NCBI GenBank assembly: GCA_024803745.1
Contig: JANJXV010000100.1
Span: 3,038,001 to 3,102,000, forward strand
Reading direction: 5' to 3'
DNA: 64,000 bases
Source of the DNA: Megascapheus bottae
Taxonomy: Eukaryota > Chordata > Mammalia > Rodentia > Geomyidae
In this document: positions 34,672 through 51,125 of the stretch, in pieces
Layout of the letters: each line of letters starts with the position of its first letter
Position numbering within the stretch: position 1 is the stretch's first letter
Position numbers and translations under genes: made by a program
Notes under the pieces: generated by a model
What the model saw: only the letters and a program-made list of their open reading frames with translations
Database searches by the model: none
What the model was told of the DNA's origin: nothing

Positions 34672-34880
34672 CATATGAAATTTTGAATTGCCTCTTCGAT
34701 TTCTTTAAAGAATGACATTGGGATGTTGATGGGTATTGCATTGAATTTGTAGATAGCCCTTGGCAATATTGTCATTTTCACTATATTGATTCTTCCAATC
34801 CAGGAGCATGGGAGCTTTTTCCATTTCCTTAGTTCTGCTTTAATTTCCTTTTTTAGGGTTTTAAAGTTTTCATCTATGGT
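34672..34880 (-). mobile_element. Short L1 ORF2 fragment
   Basis: About 210 bp closely match ORF2 (compare 50370-50575): 'gaattgcctcttc', 'gatagcccttggcaa', 'ccaatccaggagcatggga'. The encoded blocks [13 protein letters not shown] and [13 protein letters not shown] are intact. It has neither a 3'UTR nor a poly(A) end, so it is not a standard insertion. It may have been captured during repair. Flanking DNA 34376-34671 and 34881-35189 shows no gene. Confidence 0.88.
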
Positions 34881-35189
34881 ATCCATGTTTGGATGTGCTA
34901 ACACTGCCCTTAATGGGGCAATTCAATCACACAATCCCACAACAATAAATGTCATTTGACATTCACTGGTAGGTGGTGCTAGGAAAAAGGCTGATGTGCC
35001 AACTCCATGCTGGCTTGACCTATGCCATCTTCAAAACTGGAGCAAGTGGGGCTTCTCTCTCCATGACACCTTTTGTGTACTACCCCAGGAGGACCTTTAC
35101 CTTGAGACAAAATTATGAAGACTATCTCTACCAGCAAAGATTTCAGTGTGATGTGCCTACATGGATAAAGCTAAAATCTCACTAAAGTA

Positions 35190-35400
35190 AGGTTGTTGGC
35201 AGTGCTGGAGCCTGAACTCAGGGCCTGGGCACTAAGCATTTGTACTCAAGACTAGCCCTTTACCACTTGAGCCCAAATTCCATTCCCAGCTGTTTTTATT
35301 TTTGGTAGTAAAAATCTATCAGACTTTCCTGTTCTAGGTGACTTGGAACTTCCATACTCAGATCTCAGCCTCCGGACCAGCCTGGATTAAAAGTGTGGAT
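35190..35400 (-). repeat. Antisense SINE
   Basis: It reads 'gctggagcctgaactcaggg', 'ctttaccacttgagcccaa' and 'ctcagatctcagcctcc', the reversed composite SINE order. The DNA from 35401 to 35807 has no recognisable feature. Its open frames are below 85 codons without motifs. Confidence 0.78.
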
Positions 35401-35807
35401 CATCCTTGCCCCACACCTGAGGACTTCTGCCAGCACATTTTTTTCTCAAAGATTGGAAGAAGAAGTTGAGGGATGGTTGGGCTCATCCTGCCCTGCATGT
35501 GAAGGAGAGCATCAGCGCCTGAACTTCATTCCCTGTTGTAGGCTGCTGGAGGAAAAGGAAGCAAATAGGCACAGGCTGGCAGCAGATGCCACAGAACAAC
35601 TTGTGACCTAGACTCCCAGAGCAGACCTCAGAATCGATGACAGAGTTGGATCTACCCAGTAACAGAGGCAGAGGTGACAACTGAAACTGCGCGTTTGAGC
35701 CTTTGCTGCTAGTAAACAGGGCCACCTATGTCTCAATGAGAAAGGTGAGATTTTGGTGGAGAAGGTGAGATTAAACATTATGTATCATGCAAGAAGACAG
35801 ACTATAG

Positions 35808-36690
35808 GGGGTCTTTTATTATTCCAAGTGAAATTTTGGATTTCCTCTTCTGTTTCTTTAAAGAATGACATTGGGATATTGATGAATATTGCACTGAATT
35901 TGTAGATAGTCCTTATCAAGATTGCCATTTTTACAATATTACTTCTTCCAAAGCAGGAGCATAGGTTTTTGCATTTCCTCAGTTCTGCGTTAATTTCCTT
36001 CTCCAGGGTTTATAGTTCCATTAAAAAGGTGCTTTACATTCTAAGTTAATTCCTAGGTATTTTATTTTCTTTGATAGCAAAATGAGTTGCTATCCTGATT
36101 CTTGCCTCATTCCTCTCATTTGTTGGCATATAGGAAGGCAGTTGACATTGAGGGTTAATTTTATACCCTGCTACCTTACCAAAGTTTTATATCAGCTCAA
36201 GCAGCTTCGGAGTAGAGTCTATAGGGTTCTTTAAATACAGAATCATGTCATCTGTAAGGAGAGAAAGTTTCAGTTCCTCTTTCCGTTTTCCTCATTACTG
36301 CAGTTAGAATGGCCAAGATCCAGAAATCTAATAACGTATACTGGAGGGGATGTGGCCAGGAGGGATCACTACTACACTGCTGGTGGGATTGCAAACTCGT
36401 TCAACCACTATGGAAAGCACTATGGCAGTATCCCAAAAAGACTAAACATAGAGCTCCCCTGTGACCAGCAATTTCACTACTTGCCAATCGTCCAGATAGG
36501 ACATACTAAATTCACTAGAACAATACCATTTATCACAGCACTATTTACTATAGCAAAGGTATGGAACCAACCCAGATGCCCGTCAGTTGATGAGTAGATC
36601 AAATATGGTATTTTTACACAATGGAATTCTGTGCTTCTGTCAGAAAGAATGACATGGACGAATTTGTAAGGAATTAGAAAGACTGTAAAG
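35808..36690. mobile_element. Inverted (twin-primed-like) L1 fragment
   Basis: Positions 35808-36292 are ORF2 in minus orientation (RT to connector region, clearly diverged from copies A-D). Positions 36297-36690 are the ORF2 C-terminal region in plus orientation ('ctgctggtgggattgcaaac', encoding CNKLVQPLW-like and TALFTIAKVWNQPRCPSVDE blocks). An upstream piece flipped against a 3' piece is the arrangement left by twin priming. About 0.8 kb of ORF2 between the two parts is missing, and the 3'UTR is not seen. Confidence 0.7.
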
Positions 36691-36760
36691 TTTAGAAATT
36701 AGTTTCTGTCTCCTTCTCTCTCTCCTTCTCTATCTCTGTAAAATTTAGAAGTTCCTGTTT

Positions 36761-36882
<122 letters not shown>

Positions 36883-36884
36883 CA

Positions 36885-37055
36885 ATCCTTAGGCTTGAAC
36901 TCAGGGCCTGAGCTACTTTTGCTCAAGGTTAGCACTCTACCATTTGAACCACAGTGCTGCTTCTGGCTTGCTCTTTTCACGTAGTATTGAGGAATCTAAC
37001 CCAGGCCTTCATCCTTGATAGGTTAGCACTCTACCACTAAGCCACACAGTCAGCT
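36885..37055 (-). repeat. Antisense SINE
   Basis: It reads 'cttgaactcagggcctgag', 'gcactctaccatttgaacc', 'gtagtattgaggaatc' and 'gcactctaccactaagcca'. It directly follows the TC tract. Confidence 0.85.
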
Positions 37056-37299
37056 TTTAGAGGTTTCTGACAAAGGTTTTCCTACATGCTATTATTTCTT
37101 CTGTGAGTGCTCTTAATGCTAGCTGAAGGTTGACTTTGTTTAGAAGACTTACCCTAATGCTCCCATATATTCTATATATAGCTAAATGTTTTTCATTACT
37201 CAGAATTTCTCTATTGTGTATGTTCTGAAATGTACTGAAGACTGACTTCTGATTAAAAGTCATTGCACTTTTGTTCTATTGATTAGTTTTCTTTTCTTC

Positions 37300-38640
37300 T
37301 ATGGGAATCAGGTTTGTGATGAACACAGAAGTATGCCTTCCAGGTCAAACACTTTCCACATTTGTAATATTCATAAGGTTTTTCTCTCCTAGGTGCATTT
37401 TATACTTAGTCATGCGTTCATGATGGATTTTTTCATATTCTTATATTCATACGATTTTTATCCTGTGTCTGTGTGGTATCATGCAAACTCAACTATGAGT
37501 TCTTCAAAAAAATTTCCCTTTCATTTTATTCATCGGATTGTATCCTGTGGGTGTTTAGTGATAAATCTTGACTTGTGCCTTCTGGGGAAAAGACTGAACA
37601 TTTGCTACATTCATTAAGGGTTTTATCTTGTGTTGGTTCTGTGACACAAGCTGAGTTTTCTTCCACAGACTAAAAAGTCTTTCCTATTTATATACATTGC
37701 TAAGGCTTCTCATATGTGTGAACTCTCTTACGCTTCCTGAAGGGTGAATACTGCACGAAAGACTTTCAACTTTGGTTATATTCCTAAGGTTTCTAATATG
37801 TGTGAATTCTGTTATGCCCCCTGTAATGTGACTTCCATCTGAAGGTCTTACCACATTTGATGCACTCGTACAGTTTCTCTCCTGTCTGTGTTCTCTGATG
37901 CAATTTGAGGGAAGACTTCCATTTGAAAGACATTCCACATTGGTTACATTCATAAGGTTTTTCTCCTGTTTGAATTGTCTTATGCATGTTGAGGTTTGGC
38001 TTCTGTGTGAAGGACTTTCCACATATGTTACACTCATAAGGTGTTTCTCCTGAGTATATTCTCTGATGAACATGGAGTTTTACCTTCCATTTGAAAGACT
38101 TCCCGCATTCACTACATGCATAAGTTTTCTCTTTGTGTGTGTTCTATTATGCCCATCAAGATATGACTTCCACTTGAAGGTCTTTCCACATTTGTTGCAC
38201 ACATAAGGTTTCTCTCCTGTGTGTGTTCTTTGATGCAATTTGAGGGAAGATTTCTGTCTGAAAGACTTTACACATTGGTTACATTCATAAGGTTTCACTC
38301 CTGTGTGTATTCTCTGATGAACACGAAGTTTTCCCTTCCCTTGGAAAGACTTTCCACATTCATTACACTTATAAGATTTCTCTCCTGTGTGTGTTATTTG
38401 ATGAACTCGAAGGTGTATCTTCTGGGTGCAAGACTTTTCACATTTGTTACATTCATAAGGTTTCTCTTCTGTGTGTCTTCTCTGGTGCAAAGTGAGGTAT
38501 GATTTCAGTCTAAAAGTCTTCCCACATTTATCCCATTCATAAGATTTCTCTTCTGTGTGAGATCTCTGATGTGTGCTGAGAGCTGAATTCTGGGCAGAAA
38601 TTTTATTACGTTCCTCATATTCATAAGGTTTGTCTTCCCT
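37300..38640 (-). pseudogene. C2H2 zinc-finger array, decayed
   Basis: On the minus strand the finger linker (T-G-E-K-P type) recurs every 84 bp from about 38627 down to about 37600, with weaker traces to 37300. About 13-16 finger positions are seen. The best stretch, 38080-38490, holds four to five canonical C-x2-C...H-x3-H fingers (CNKCEKSCTQK, CNECGKSFQGKGKLRVHQ, CNKCGKTFKWKSYLDGHN). Another open stretch at 37793-37987 holds two. Frameshifts near 38130, 38000 and 37780, and altered Cys/His in the last fingers, make this a pseudogene. With the KRAB exons at 41382-42360 it forms a KRAB zinc-finger gene of the type that represses transposons. The individual gene was not identified. Confidence 0.9.
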
Positions 38641-39268
38641 TGGAGATCGAGGTTGGAGCGTCAGGTCTGAGTTCTCAGAAATTAATTTTCACACTTGATG
38701 TATGCATCACATATCTCAGGATATTTGCTCTGAGGTATTGTAAGGAGTATTTCATTACTGAAAGATTTCACAGATTCACTTCATGTATGAGGAGTCTCTC
38801 CTGTGTGCATTTTCGGATGTGTAGTTATGGTCGGTGTTAAGTACAATATTTTTCATCACATTGTACATTTCGCAGTTTTCCTCCCTCCCTGAAGAATTTC
38901 TTGGGCAGGGAGAACAGAATTATGATACTGCAGATCTTTTGGACTGTCACAATCATGAATAAAATGCTCTGAATATCCGATGGATTTTTTAAGAACAGGA
39001 GACATACGAGATCTATATGCAGCATGCATCTCATCAGGCTTAGGAGACAGAAGCATGTTCTGACACTTAATGAACTCTCAGTCCTCACCCCTAAGTTGTT
39101 ACCGTTATTACGAATCAGCTCTGGATTATGTGTAGAGATCAAATTTAAAGTTGTTGCTAATCTCACGTTTTCCTAAACTTCGATACTACTTGCAACTGCT
39201 ACTTCACAAAGACATTCATGTGGACTTTCCTGGCAGGTCTTGAACACATTTTCCATTACCTGGACATC
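38641..39268 (-). pseudogene. KRAB-ZNF linker (spacer) exon region, broken
   Basis: An acceptor 'cattttag' at about 39269 opens an exon whose frame (MENVFKTCQES...) meets a stop near 39178. Further open pieces in two frames (38837-39166 and 38856-39056) cover the usual variable spacer before the first finger. One contains the block LLSPKPDEMHAAYRSRM, and a degenerate MHTGETPH linker lies near 38800. In a working gene this exon would run into the finger array without a break. Here at least one stop and two shifts intervene. Confidence 0.7.
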
Positions 39269-41381
<2,113 letters not shown>

Positions 41382-41471
41382 CTGTGATATTCTTGTCAGA
41401 GGAATTTCCTATCCAGAGTTCTGCACAGTGCTCTAGCTTGTCAATTAATACAGGTTTGGGAACACAGGGCC
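41382..41471 (-). pseudogene. KRAB B-box exon of ZNF pseudogene
   Basis: This 90-bp exon has acceptor 'tttacag' before 41471 and donor 'gtgagtg' after 41382. In the phase set by the A-box exon it reads through PKPVLIDKLEHCAELWIG, which has the KRAB-B pattern (PK/SKPxxIxxLEQ..E.W). The frame is open and both splice sites are consensus. KRAB-B strengthens binding of the A box to the TRIM28 co-repressor. It sits 0.8 kb downstream (minus strand) of the A-box exon, a normal spacing. Confidence 0.82.
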
Positions 41472-41594
41472 CTGTAAATTAGAAACAGTAGAGAATTATT
41501 GCTTATGCTGTGTCATCATTGCTTTAAGTTCGCAGACATCCTACTCACAAGTTATCTATTAAATCTTTTTTCTCATTTCTCACTGGCTCCATGG

Positions 41595-41892
41595 TTGACA
41601 TTTCCCCAGCTCTGGATTCATTTTGTATGCCATAAACTTAGCTGTCTTGCTCAAGGCTAGAAAAATACCAGTTTGAGTCCCAGCTCCACTTACATGCATA
41701 GGTCTTCATGCATGCTAGGCAAGCACTCAACCACAAAGTCAAACTCTTGACACTCCACTAACATTTTTGAGGGGTTACTTGGAGTTATAGAGTTTCATGG
41801 CAATTTTTATGCCCTTGCTGGCTTCAAATTAGAATTCTTAGATTTCTTCCTCCTGAATATTTTAAGATTACAGGCATGAAACATTGCACCTA
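41595..41892 (-). repeat. Antisense SINEs in KRAB intron
   Basis: About 41595-41755 holds a tRNA-like module ('ttgctcaaggctag', 'gctaggcaagcactcaacc'). About 41760-41892 holds the 7SL/B1-like part ('ttacttggagttatagag', 'gattacaggcatgaaac'). DNA from 41893 to 42233 is unique intron. Confidence 0.7.
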
Positions 41893-42177
41893 GTGCCAGG
41901 TTTCCATTATAAACTCACTGTTTAGTGATTCGTAGATCCTATTTCCAATAATGATATATATTCTATTCTGGATTGTTTATCCACTTACAGTTATGGTGTA
42001 AGTTTGGAATGTCGTCTCCATTAGAGGAAACATAATTTAGAACTGTTGTCAAAGTATCCTGAAGGTATCCTGAAGAATGAGTACAAAATTACCTTAGGTT
42101 TTCTTTAGAAAGTAATGATAATTCTCAGGGCCTGGAATCTTTCATTTAAATAGTATTGAAAGTTTGATAAACATTCA

Positions 42178-45154
<2,977 letters not shown>

Positions 45155-47294
45155 GTGTGTAAATATTTAGGATCGTTATGTCTTCCTGGAGGAAAGATCC
45201 CTTTAGTAGTATGTAGTAACCTTCTTTGTCTTTTCTTACTAATTTTAGTTTGAAGTTTATTGTATCTGATATGAGGATGGCAACTCCAGCCTGTTTATGG
45301 GGGAAGTTAGCTTGATAGAGTTTATTCCAACCTCTCACTTTCAAAAGATGATTGTTTTGGGGTAAGATGTGTCTCTTGAAGACAGCAGAACGATGGCTCT
45401 TGCTTTTTGATCCAACTAGACAGCCAATGCCGTTTAATTGGAGAGTTAAGTCCATTGATAAGGGGAGTTAGGATTGAGAGATATTCATTACTTCCTACCA
45501 TTTTTAAAAGCTTTTAGTAGGGCCTGTGTCTTGACAGTTCTTGTGGTCCTTAGATGGTATGCTGTTTAGGTGCCATTTCTTTCCCTATATTGCATTTATT
45601 TTGGTTTTCTATGTATAGAGCATCTTTGAGAATTCTGTGTAGTGTTGGTTTTGTTTCGACATATTGTTGCAGCTTTTCCCTGGAATGGAATGTTTTTATT
45701 GTTCCCTCAGTTATGAATGAGAGCTTAGCTGGCTACAATATTCTTGGTTGGTAGTTATTTGATTTAAGGGCATGACATATATGCTTCCAGTCACTTCGTG
45801 CTTGCATGGTCTCTGCTGAGAAACCTGGGGTTATTCTGATTAGTTTGCCTTTATAGGTTACTGATCCCTTTTCCCTGGCTGCCTTTAGGATCTTTCCTTT
45901 CGTTTCTATTGATCCAGTTCGGATCACAATGTGGCGGTGGGATGTTCTTTCTGGTCAGGTCTGTTTGGGGTTCTAAAAGCTTCTCGTATCTGGATGGGCC
46001 TGCCCTTCTGGATATTTGGGAAATTCTCTGAGATGATTCCCTGAAGTATATTTCCAATACCATTGACCTCTTTCTCCACGCCCTCCTCAATACCAACTAG
46101 CCTTAAATTAGGCTTCCTAATTGTATCTTGGACCTCATGAAGCGCTCTCAATTTTCCTAGATTTGGATTGACTCATTTTCTGTTCTTTCTCTATAATAAC
46201 TAAATTATCTTCAGCCCCAGAAATTCTCTCCTCTGCATTGTCTAACCTGCTATCAAAGCTATCTACTTTATTTTTCATCGCCCTTGCTTCTAATCGCTCA
46301 CTTTTGATGCCTTGCATCTCTTGTTTTAGATCATGTATGGATTTCTTTATCTCCTTGATTTCCTTTTGAGTGGTTAGCTCAGTAGCTTTATTTTCTTTGG
46401 ACATTTGCTGGAGTTTGGTCACGTTTTTATTTGTGGATTCTATGAATTCATCCATCTTTCTTGAAAAACCTTTATTATGGCCTCCTTTATGGCTTCTTCT
46501 TTTTCACTTATCACCTTGTTTATGCTTTCCTGTTGTTCAGCTATGGCTTCCTCCATTATCTCTTTCTTTATATTTTCACATTTTTCATTAATGATGTTTA
46601 TCAATTGCATTTGTGTAGCACTTGGAAGACTCTCCTCTAGGTTTGCCAGTGACTGTTCCATTGTCTGTTTACATTGGGTGGGGGATTTTGTTTCTTGATT
46701 TGACATTTTTCTTGAGTTTCTTGTTCTGCCCATTTGAAAATGGGAGCAAGATTACTACTAAATACGATTATAGTTTTTCAGATATAACCAACCTAGACCT
46801 CTGTAGCTGACAGACACTAGATGTTCACAAGTTTTGATTGGTATTATCACTCTTTCTTTTTGTGCACTTACAGACCAGTCTAATACAACCACTGATAAGC
46901 GATTTATACCCAAAACAATAAGCCTCTCAATCCAATCTCAATTGTCTTTAAGTCCCTCTGAGCCTAGAGAATAATTAACCACCTACATATACAATACTGC
47001 TTAACAGACATCAAGTGTAGATCCGTGCAGTATAAGGGTTGAAAGACAAGCAGAGGTCCAGAGATAGAAAAAAAGAATGAGAGAGGTCAGGGGAGGTACA
47101 AGAGGATTAACGTCGGAGTGTAAGAATATTGTAGTAATGAAGAAAAGGTATAGCATAAGGATAACTGACCTAAGTTGGTAAGTAGGTAGCATATTTGAGT
47201 ACAAAGTTTGGAAATTATTAAAATAAAACTTATGTGTTGCTGCAACAAGCTCTTAGCCCAACCAGTGGCCGCACAGTGGACCATTGCATGGATC
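45155..47294 (-). mobile_element. L1 5' half, copy C
   Basis: Minus-strand L1 runs from the ORF2 endonuclease (45155-45455, KVRGWNKLYQANFP block) through ORF1 (45733-46733) to the 5'UTR (about 47294). ORF1 is broken into four overlapping frames by single-base changes near 46445, 46140 and 45925. The 3' half is absent and the left edge is abrupt. Confidence 0.88.
45733..46733 (-). pseudogene. L1 ORF1, broken, copy C
   Basis: It has the same domain order as the copy B ORF1: N-terminal MGRTRNSRKMSNQE, coiled coil, RRM-like NLRLVGIEEG and C-terminal NNYQPRIL. The N-terminal 97 codons (46440-46733) are open through the 'ttcacttatc' site, as in copy A. Three later frame changes disable it. Confidence 0.85.
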
Positions 47295-47404
47295 TGTTTT
47301 TCTTGTCTACGTTGAGGGAAAGGGGTATTTCACAAGATGCAGAAGCGAAGATTTCAGAAGCCAATGCTGTGAGTGAATTAGCTCGTAAACAGCATTTTTA
47401 TTTC

Positions 47405-48409
47405 CTTTTATCTTTCCAGCCCCAGTCCTGGGGCTGGAATTCAGGGATTGAGCACGGTCCTCGGGTTTTCTCAAGTCTAGCCCTCTGCCACTTGAGCCAC
47501 AGTGCCACATCTAGATTTTCTATCTATGTGATACTGAGCAATCAAACCCAGATCTTCATGGATGCTAGGCAAGCACTTTAGCACTATGCCAAACTCTCAA
47601 CCCTGACATAGTAATTATAAAGTCATCATCATCATATCAAAATATCCTTTCTGCTACAAAGAATGAACACTTATCTATGTGTGTAATGCTTTTTTTTAAT
47701 TTCACTAATTCTTCTGTGTTTTTCCCTCTTGCATTTTTACACATGACAGCAAAGATAATCATCAGGAAAAAATTGATTAGGATAAAGAAACCTAATAATA
47801 TCCTAGTAGATTGACGTCAAAAATATGTGCAAGATGCCCTGTGTGTTTGACCTAGTGGTAGAGTCCTTGGCTACCACGCAAAAAGACTCAGGTTTGATTC
47901 TTCATTACCACATACATAGAAATCGCTGCAAGTGGTGCTGTGGCTCGGTGGGACAGCTAAAGCCTAAAGATAGCCCAAGAACAATGTTCACACTCTGAGG
48001 CAAGTCCAAAGACTAGCAAAAACAAAAAAATTAGACAAGGGGAAAATGCAGGCAGAGAAGGCACTGTGAAGCAAATGTTTTGTAAAGGATGAGGGCAATA
48101 TTGACCCTTAAGTTTGGATCTTACCTAATAAAGGCTCCTTGAGCCTGAGACAAGACTGGTAGTTGGGCCTAGTAGAAGATATTGGGATTGGACAAATAAG
48201 GTGTGCTGTTTACTACATTCACATGTATATTGTGAGATTGGAGGAGAGATTCAACCTCCAGTATGTCTTTGGTGAGGTCTTCTGTGAGCAAGGATCTTTA
48301 GTCATTGGGCCCTGAAAGGTGACCCTGCCTCCATCACAATGGAACAGAATATGGAACCCTGGTAAGCAAGCCACTGTAACTAACAACCAACTCAAGCCAG
48401 CTCACTTGG
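47405..48409. repeat. Two SINEs and flank, copy C
   Basis: An antisense SINE lies at about 47405-47600 and a sense SINE at about 47835-48030. The shared flank runs to about 48409. The antisense SINE here has a small local difference ('ccagccccagtcctgg'). Confidence 0.8.
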
Positions 48410-48663
48410 CCTGTGGCTCAGGAGGAAGAAAGATGTTGATGTGCTGTTGCCAAAGGTCAGGAAAGTCGAGTCTCAGGCATGGAAGTTGTGGATGTCTTAC
48501 TCGAAGATGTACATGCTAGATCTTTGCCAAGCCACAAATCCAGAATAACAGGCCTTTCTCTAAGAAGAAGGCCAGGAAAATCCAGGGCAACCAGATGAGG
48601 TAAATTTCTAAGAAGAAATGTATTTGACCCCATCATCCTCCCCACACACTACCACTTTCTTTT
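48410..48663. other. Unique spacer between copy C and next L1
   Basis: About 250 bp with no match elsewhere in the window. It may be the ancestral continuation of the flank that is replaced by L1 in copies A, B and D. A 62-codon minus-strand open frame shows no motif. Confidence 0.5.
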
Positions 48664-50784
48664 TTTAAAATTTTTTTATTGTAATTAGTAAAAGGGTTAC
48701 ATGATATTTGCCAGGTAGAATTTGCATTAATTCACATACATTGATACCCTTTCACATGTCTTGGTACCCATTTCCCTCTACCCCACACCCCCCACTCGTC
48801 TTGGTTTTCGCCCTTCCCTATCAAATTTCAAATATCCAAATACAAATAAATTCAATATATCAGATAACAAAGTGAGATACTATACCAATATGGGATAACC
48901 AAGGGACAGCAAACGAGATGAAAGACAACATAGTACATTAAGGACAACAATCATTCATTATGTGGCTTTTGTTTCAATATTCTGGAAGTCCTTTCAATTA
49001 GCTTCACATTACATGGCCTTATATATGGCCTTTTGCTCTATTGCAAATCTCTGCTAGTAGAGCCCAAGGTTTCTACTGATTATGACGAATGAGGGAAACC
49101 ACTGAGCCTAAGTTCCTTTGAGTCTGGCTTACTTCACTTAATATGATTTGTTCTATGTCTTTCCGTTTCCTAACAAACGGGGCAATGTCATTCTTTCTGA
49201 CAGCAGCATAGAATTCCATTGTGTACAAATACCACAACTTTTTGATCCACTCATCAACTGAGGGACATCTGGGTTGGTTCCATATCTTTGCTATGGTGAA
49301 TAGCGCTGCAATGAACATTGTTGTGCTAGTGGGTTTAGTATGCCCTTGTTTCTGGATTGTTGGGTAAATGCCAAGTAGTGGAATTGCTGGGTCATAGGGG
49401 AGTTCTATGTTTAGCATTTTGAGGCACTGCCACACTGCTTTCCATAGTGGTTGAACGAGTTTGCACTCCCACCAACAGTGTAGTAGTGATCCCTCCTGGC
49501 CACATCCCCTCCAGCATCTGTTGTCATTCGTTTTCCTGATCCTGGCCATTCTAACTGGAGTGAGGTGGAATCTTAGAGTTGTTTTGATTTGCATTTCTTT
49601 TATGACCAGAGATGTGGAGCATTTCTTCCTGTGTCTATAGGCCATTCTTGTTTCTTCTTCAGAGAAGACTCTCTTTAAGTCTTTGGCCCATTGTTTAATG
49701 TGATGGGTGTTACTTTGGAGGTTAGTTTTGGAGTGATTCAATTTTTTGAGTTGTTGATATATTTTAGATATGAGGCCTTTGTCCGTTGTTTGGTGGAGCA
49801 GATCTTATCCCACTCTGTAGGCTTCCTGATTAGTTTACTAGCTATATCCGTTGCCATACAAAGCTCTGCAGTTTAATGCAGTCCCATTTATCCAGCCTTT
49901 CTCTGATTTGTTGTGATTCTTTGTCCTTATTAAGAAAGTTTCTACCTGTTCCAAGGAGGCCTAGTGTATATCCTGCTCCTTCCTATAAACTTTTCAGTGT
50001 GTAACCTTTTCCTCCAGGTCTTTGATCCATTTGGAGTTAATTCTAGTGCAAGGTGACAATGAAGGATCCAAATTTAGTTTTCTGCAGGTGCTTAACCAGT
50101 TCTGCCAGCACAACTTGTTGAAGAGGCTATCTTTCTTCCATTCTATTTTTTTGGCTCCCTTGTCAAAGATTAGGTGGCCATAGGTCTGTGGTTTAATATC
50201 TGGGTCCGCAGTTCTATTGCATTGGACTTCAGGCCTGTTCTTGTGCCAGTACCAAGCTGTTTTGAGAATTATAGCTCTGTAATAGAGTGTAAAGTTTGGA
50301 ATTGAAATTCCTCCAGTGCTGTTCTTTCTGCTAAGAAGTGTTTTTGCTTACGGGGTCTTTTATTATTCCATATGAAATTTTGAATTGCCTCTTCTATTTC
50401 TTTAAAGAATGACATTGGGATGTTGATGGGTATTGCACTGAATTTGTAGATAGCCCTTGGCAAGATTGTCATTTTCACAATGCTGATTCTTCCATTCCAG
50501 GAGCATGGGAGTTTTTTCCATTTCTTTAGTTCTGCTTTAATTTCCTTTTTTAGGGTTTTAAAGTTTTCATCTAAACGGTCCTTTACATTCTTAGTTAAGC
50601 TAATTCCTAGGTACTTTTATTTCTTTGAGGCTATTGTGAAAGGAGTTTCTTTCCTGATTATTGCCTCGTTCCTCTCACTGTTCGCCTAAAGGAATGCAGT
50701 TGATTTGTGAGGGTTGATTTTATGGCCTGCTACCCTTCCAAAGCTTTGAATCAGCTCAAGGAGCTTGGGACTGGAGTCTATAGG
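48664..50784 (-). mobile_element. L1 3' half (3'UTR and ORF2 C-terminal part), left of provirus
   Basis: It begins with a T-rich stretch (the reversed poly(A)/3'UTR end), then 3'UTR to about 49070, the ORF2 C-terminal domain (49073-49741) and ORF2 connector/RT (about 50000-50784). It stops at 'gtctatagg', where the provirus starts. The matching next L1 bases resume right of the provirus at 56664 after a 24-bp gap. This part and 56664-60530 therefore form one nearly full-length L1 of about 6 kb. Confidence 0.88.
49073..49741 (-). pseudogene. L1 ORF2 C-terminal domain, open fragment
   Basis: 222 codons are open, starting at an internal Met. They contain the blocks [33 protein letters not shown], the Cys-rich C-x3-C...H-x4-C segment ([18 protein letters not shown]), ELPYDPAIPLLGIYP, MFIAALFTIAKIWNQPRCPS and YTMEFYAAVRKNDI, ending at the ORF2 stop. 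This domain binds RNA and is needed for L1 retrotransposition. It is the best preserved ORF2 piece in the window, but the upstream frame is broken, so no full ORF2 is made. Confidence 0.92.
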
Positions 50785-51125
50785 CCACATTTACCCTGGT
50801 TGAATTAACAATCATAATTTCATATCTCAGTTGGCTTGTAAGGTTTTCAAAATCATTTGACCATTGTCCAGTTAACATCTGACCCAACTGCCTTGACAGA
50901 TTAGCGGTATAAAGACATCGGCAACGTATAATTGTCCAACTGTCTGTCCATGGGAAGAAAAGGTAACTGCCATGATGAATTGGTCGTGAACAGATACAGG
51001 AAAACACGAGCGTCATGCTTCACAGGCATCGGTATTGGAAAGGTCTTCATCAGCGACCAAAAAATCCTCTCCTGGGCCATCACTGGATCTGCTAGTATTA
51101 CCACCAACATGAGAATCATCTTCAT
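50785..51125 (-). pseudogene. env: Presumed env, N-terminal remnant
   Basis: It overlaps the integrase tail. A 74-codon open stretch (50901-51125) begins with a hydrophobic signal-like segment (MILMLVVILADPVMAQ). A second stretch in another frame (about 50785-51016) includes possible N-glycosylation sites (N-L-S, N-L-T, N-S-T). Position and layout suit an envelope gene, but I did not recognise a specific env family. There is a frame change near 50900-50950 and an abrupt end at the L1 junction. The surface/transmembrane remainder is absent. Confidence 0.6.

Larger units (their letters stand above)
45155..48409. repeat. Partial duplication copy C (L1 5' half plus flank)
   Basis: From 'gggtgtgtaaatatttagg' onward this matches 955-3720 of copy A and 14140-17390 of copy B. 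It covers the ORF2 endonuclease part, ORF1, the 5'UTR and the two flanking SINEs. It starts abruptly in the endonuclease region and ends after 'ctcacttgg', where the other copies move into a different L1. There is no poly(A)/poly(T) tract at the left edge, so it does not look like a simple retrotransposed insert. Confidence 0.88.

Noticed and set aside
37300..38640. CRISPR-like or satellite array, because of the 84-bp periodicity
   Set aside because: The period is exactly one C2H2 finger (28 codons), and the repeated part encodes finger linkers and Cys/His positions.
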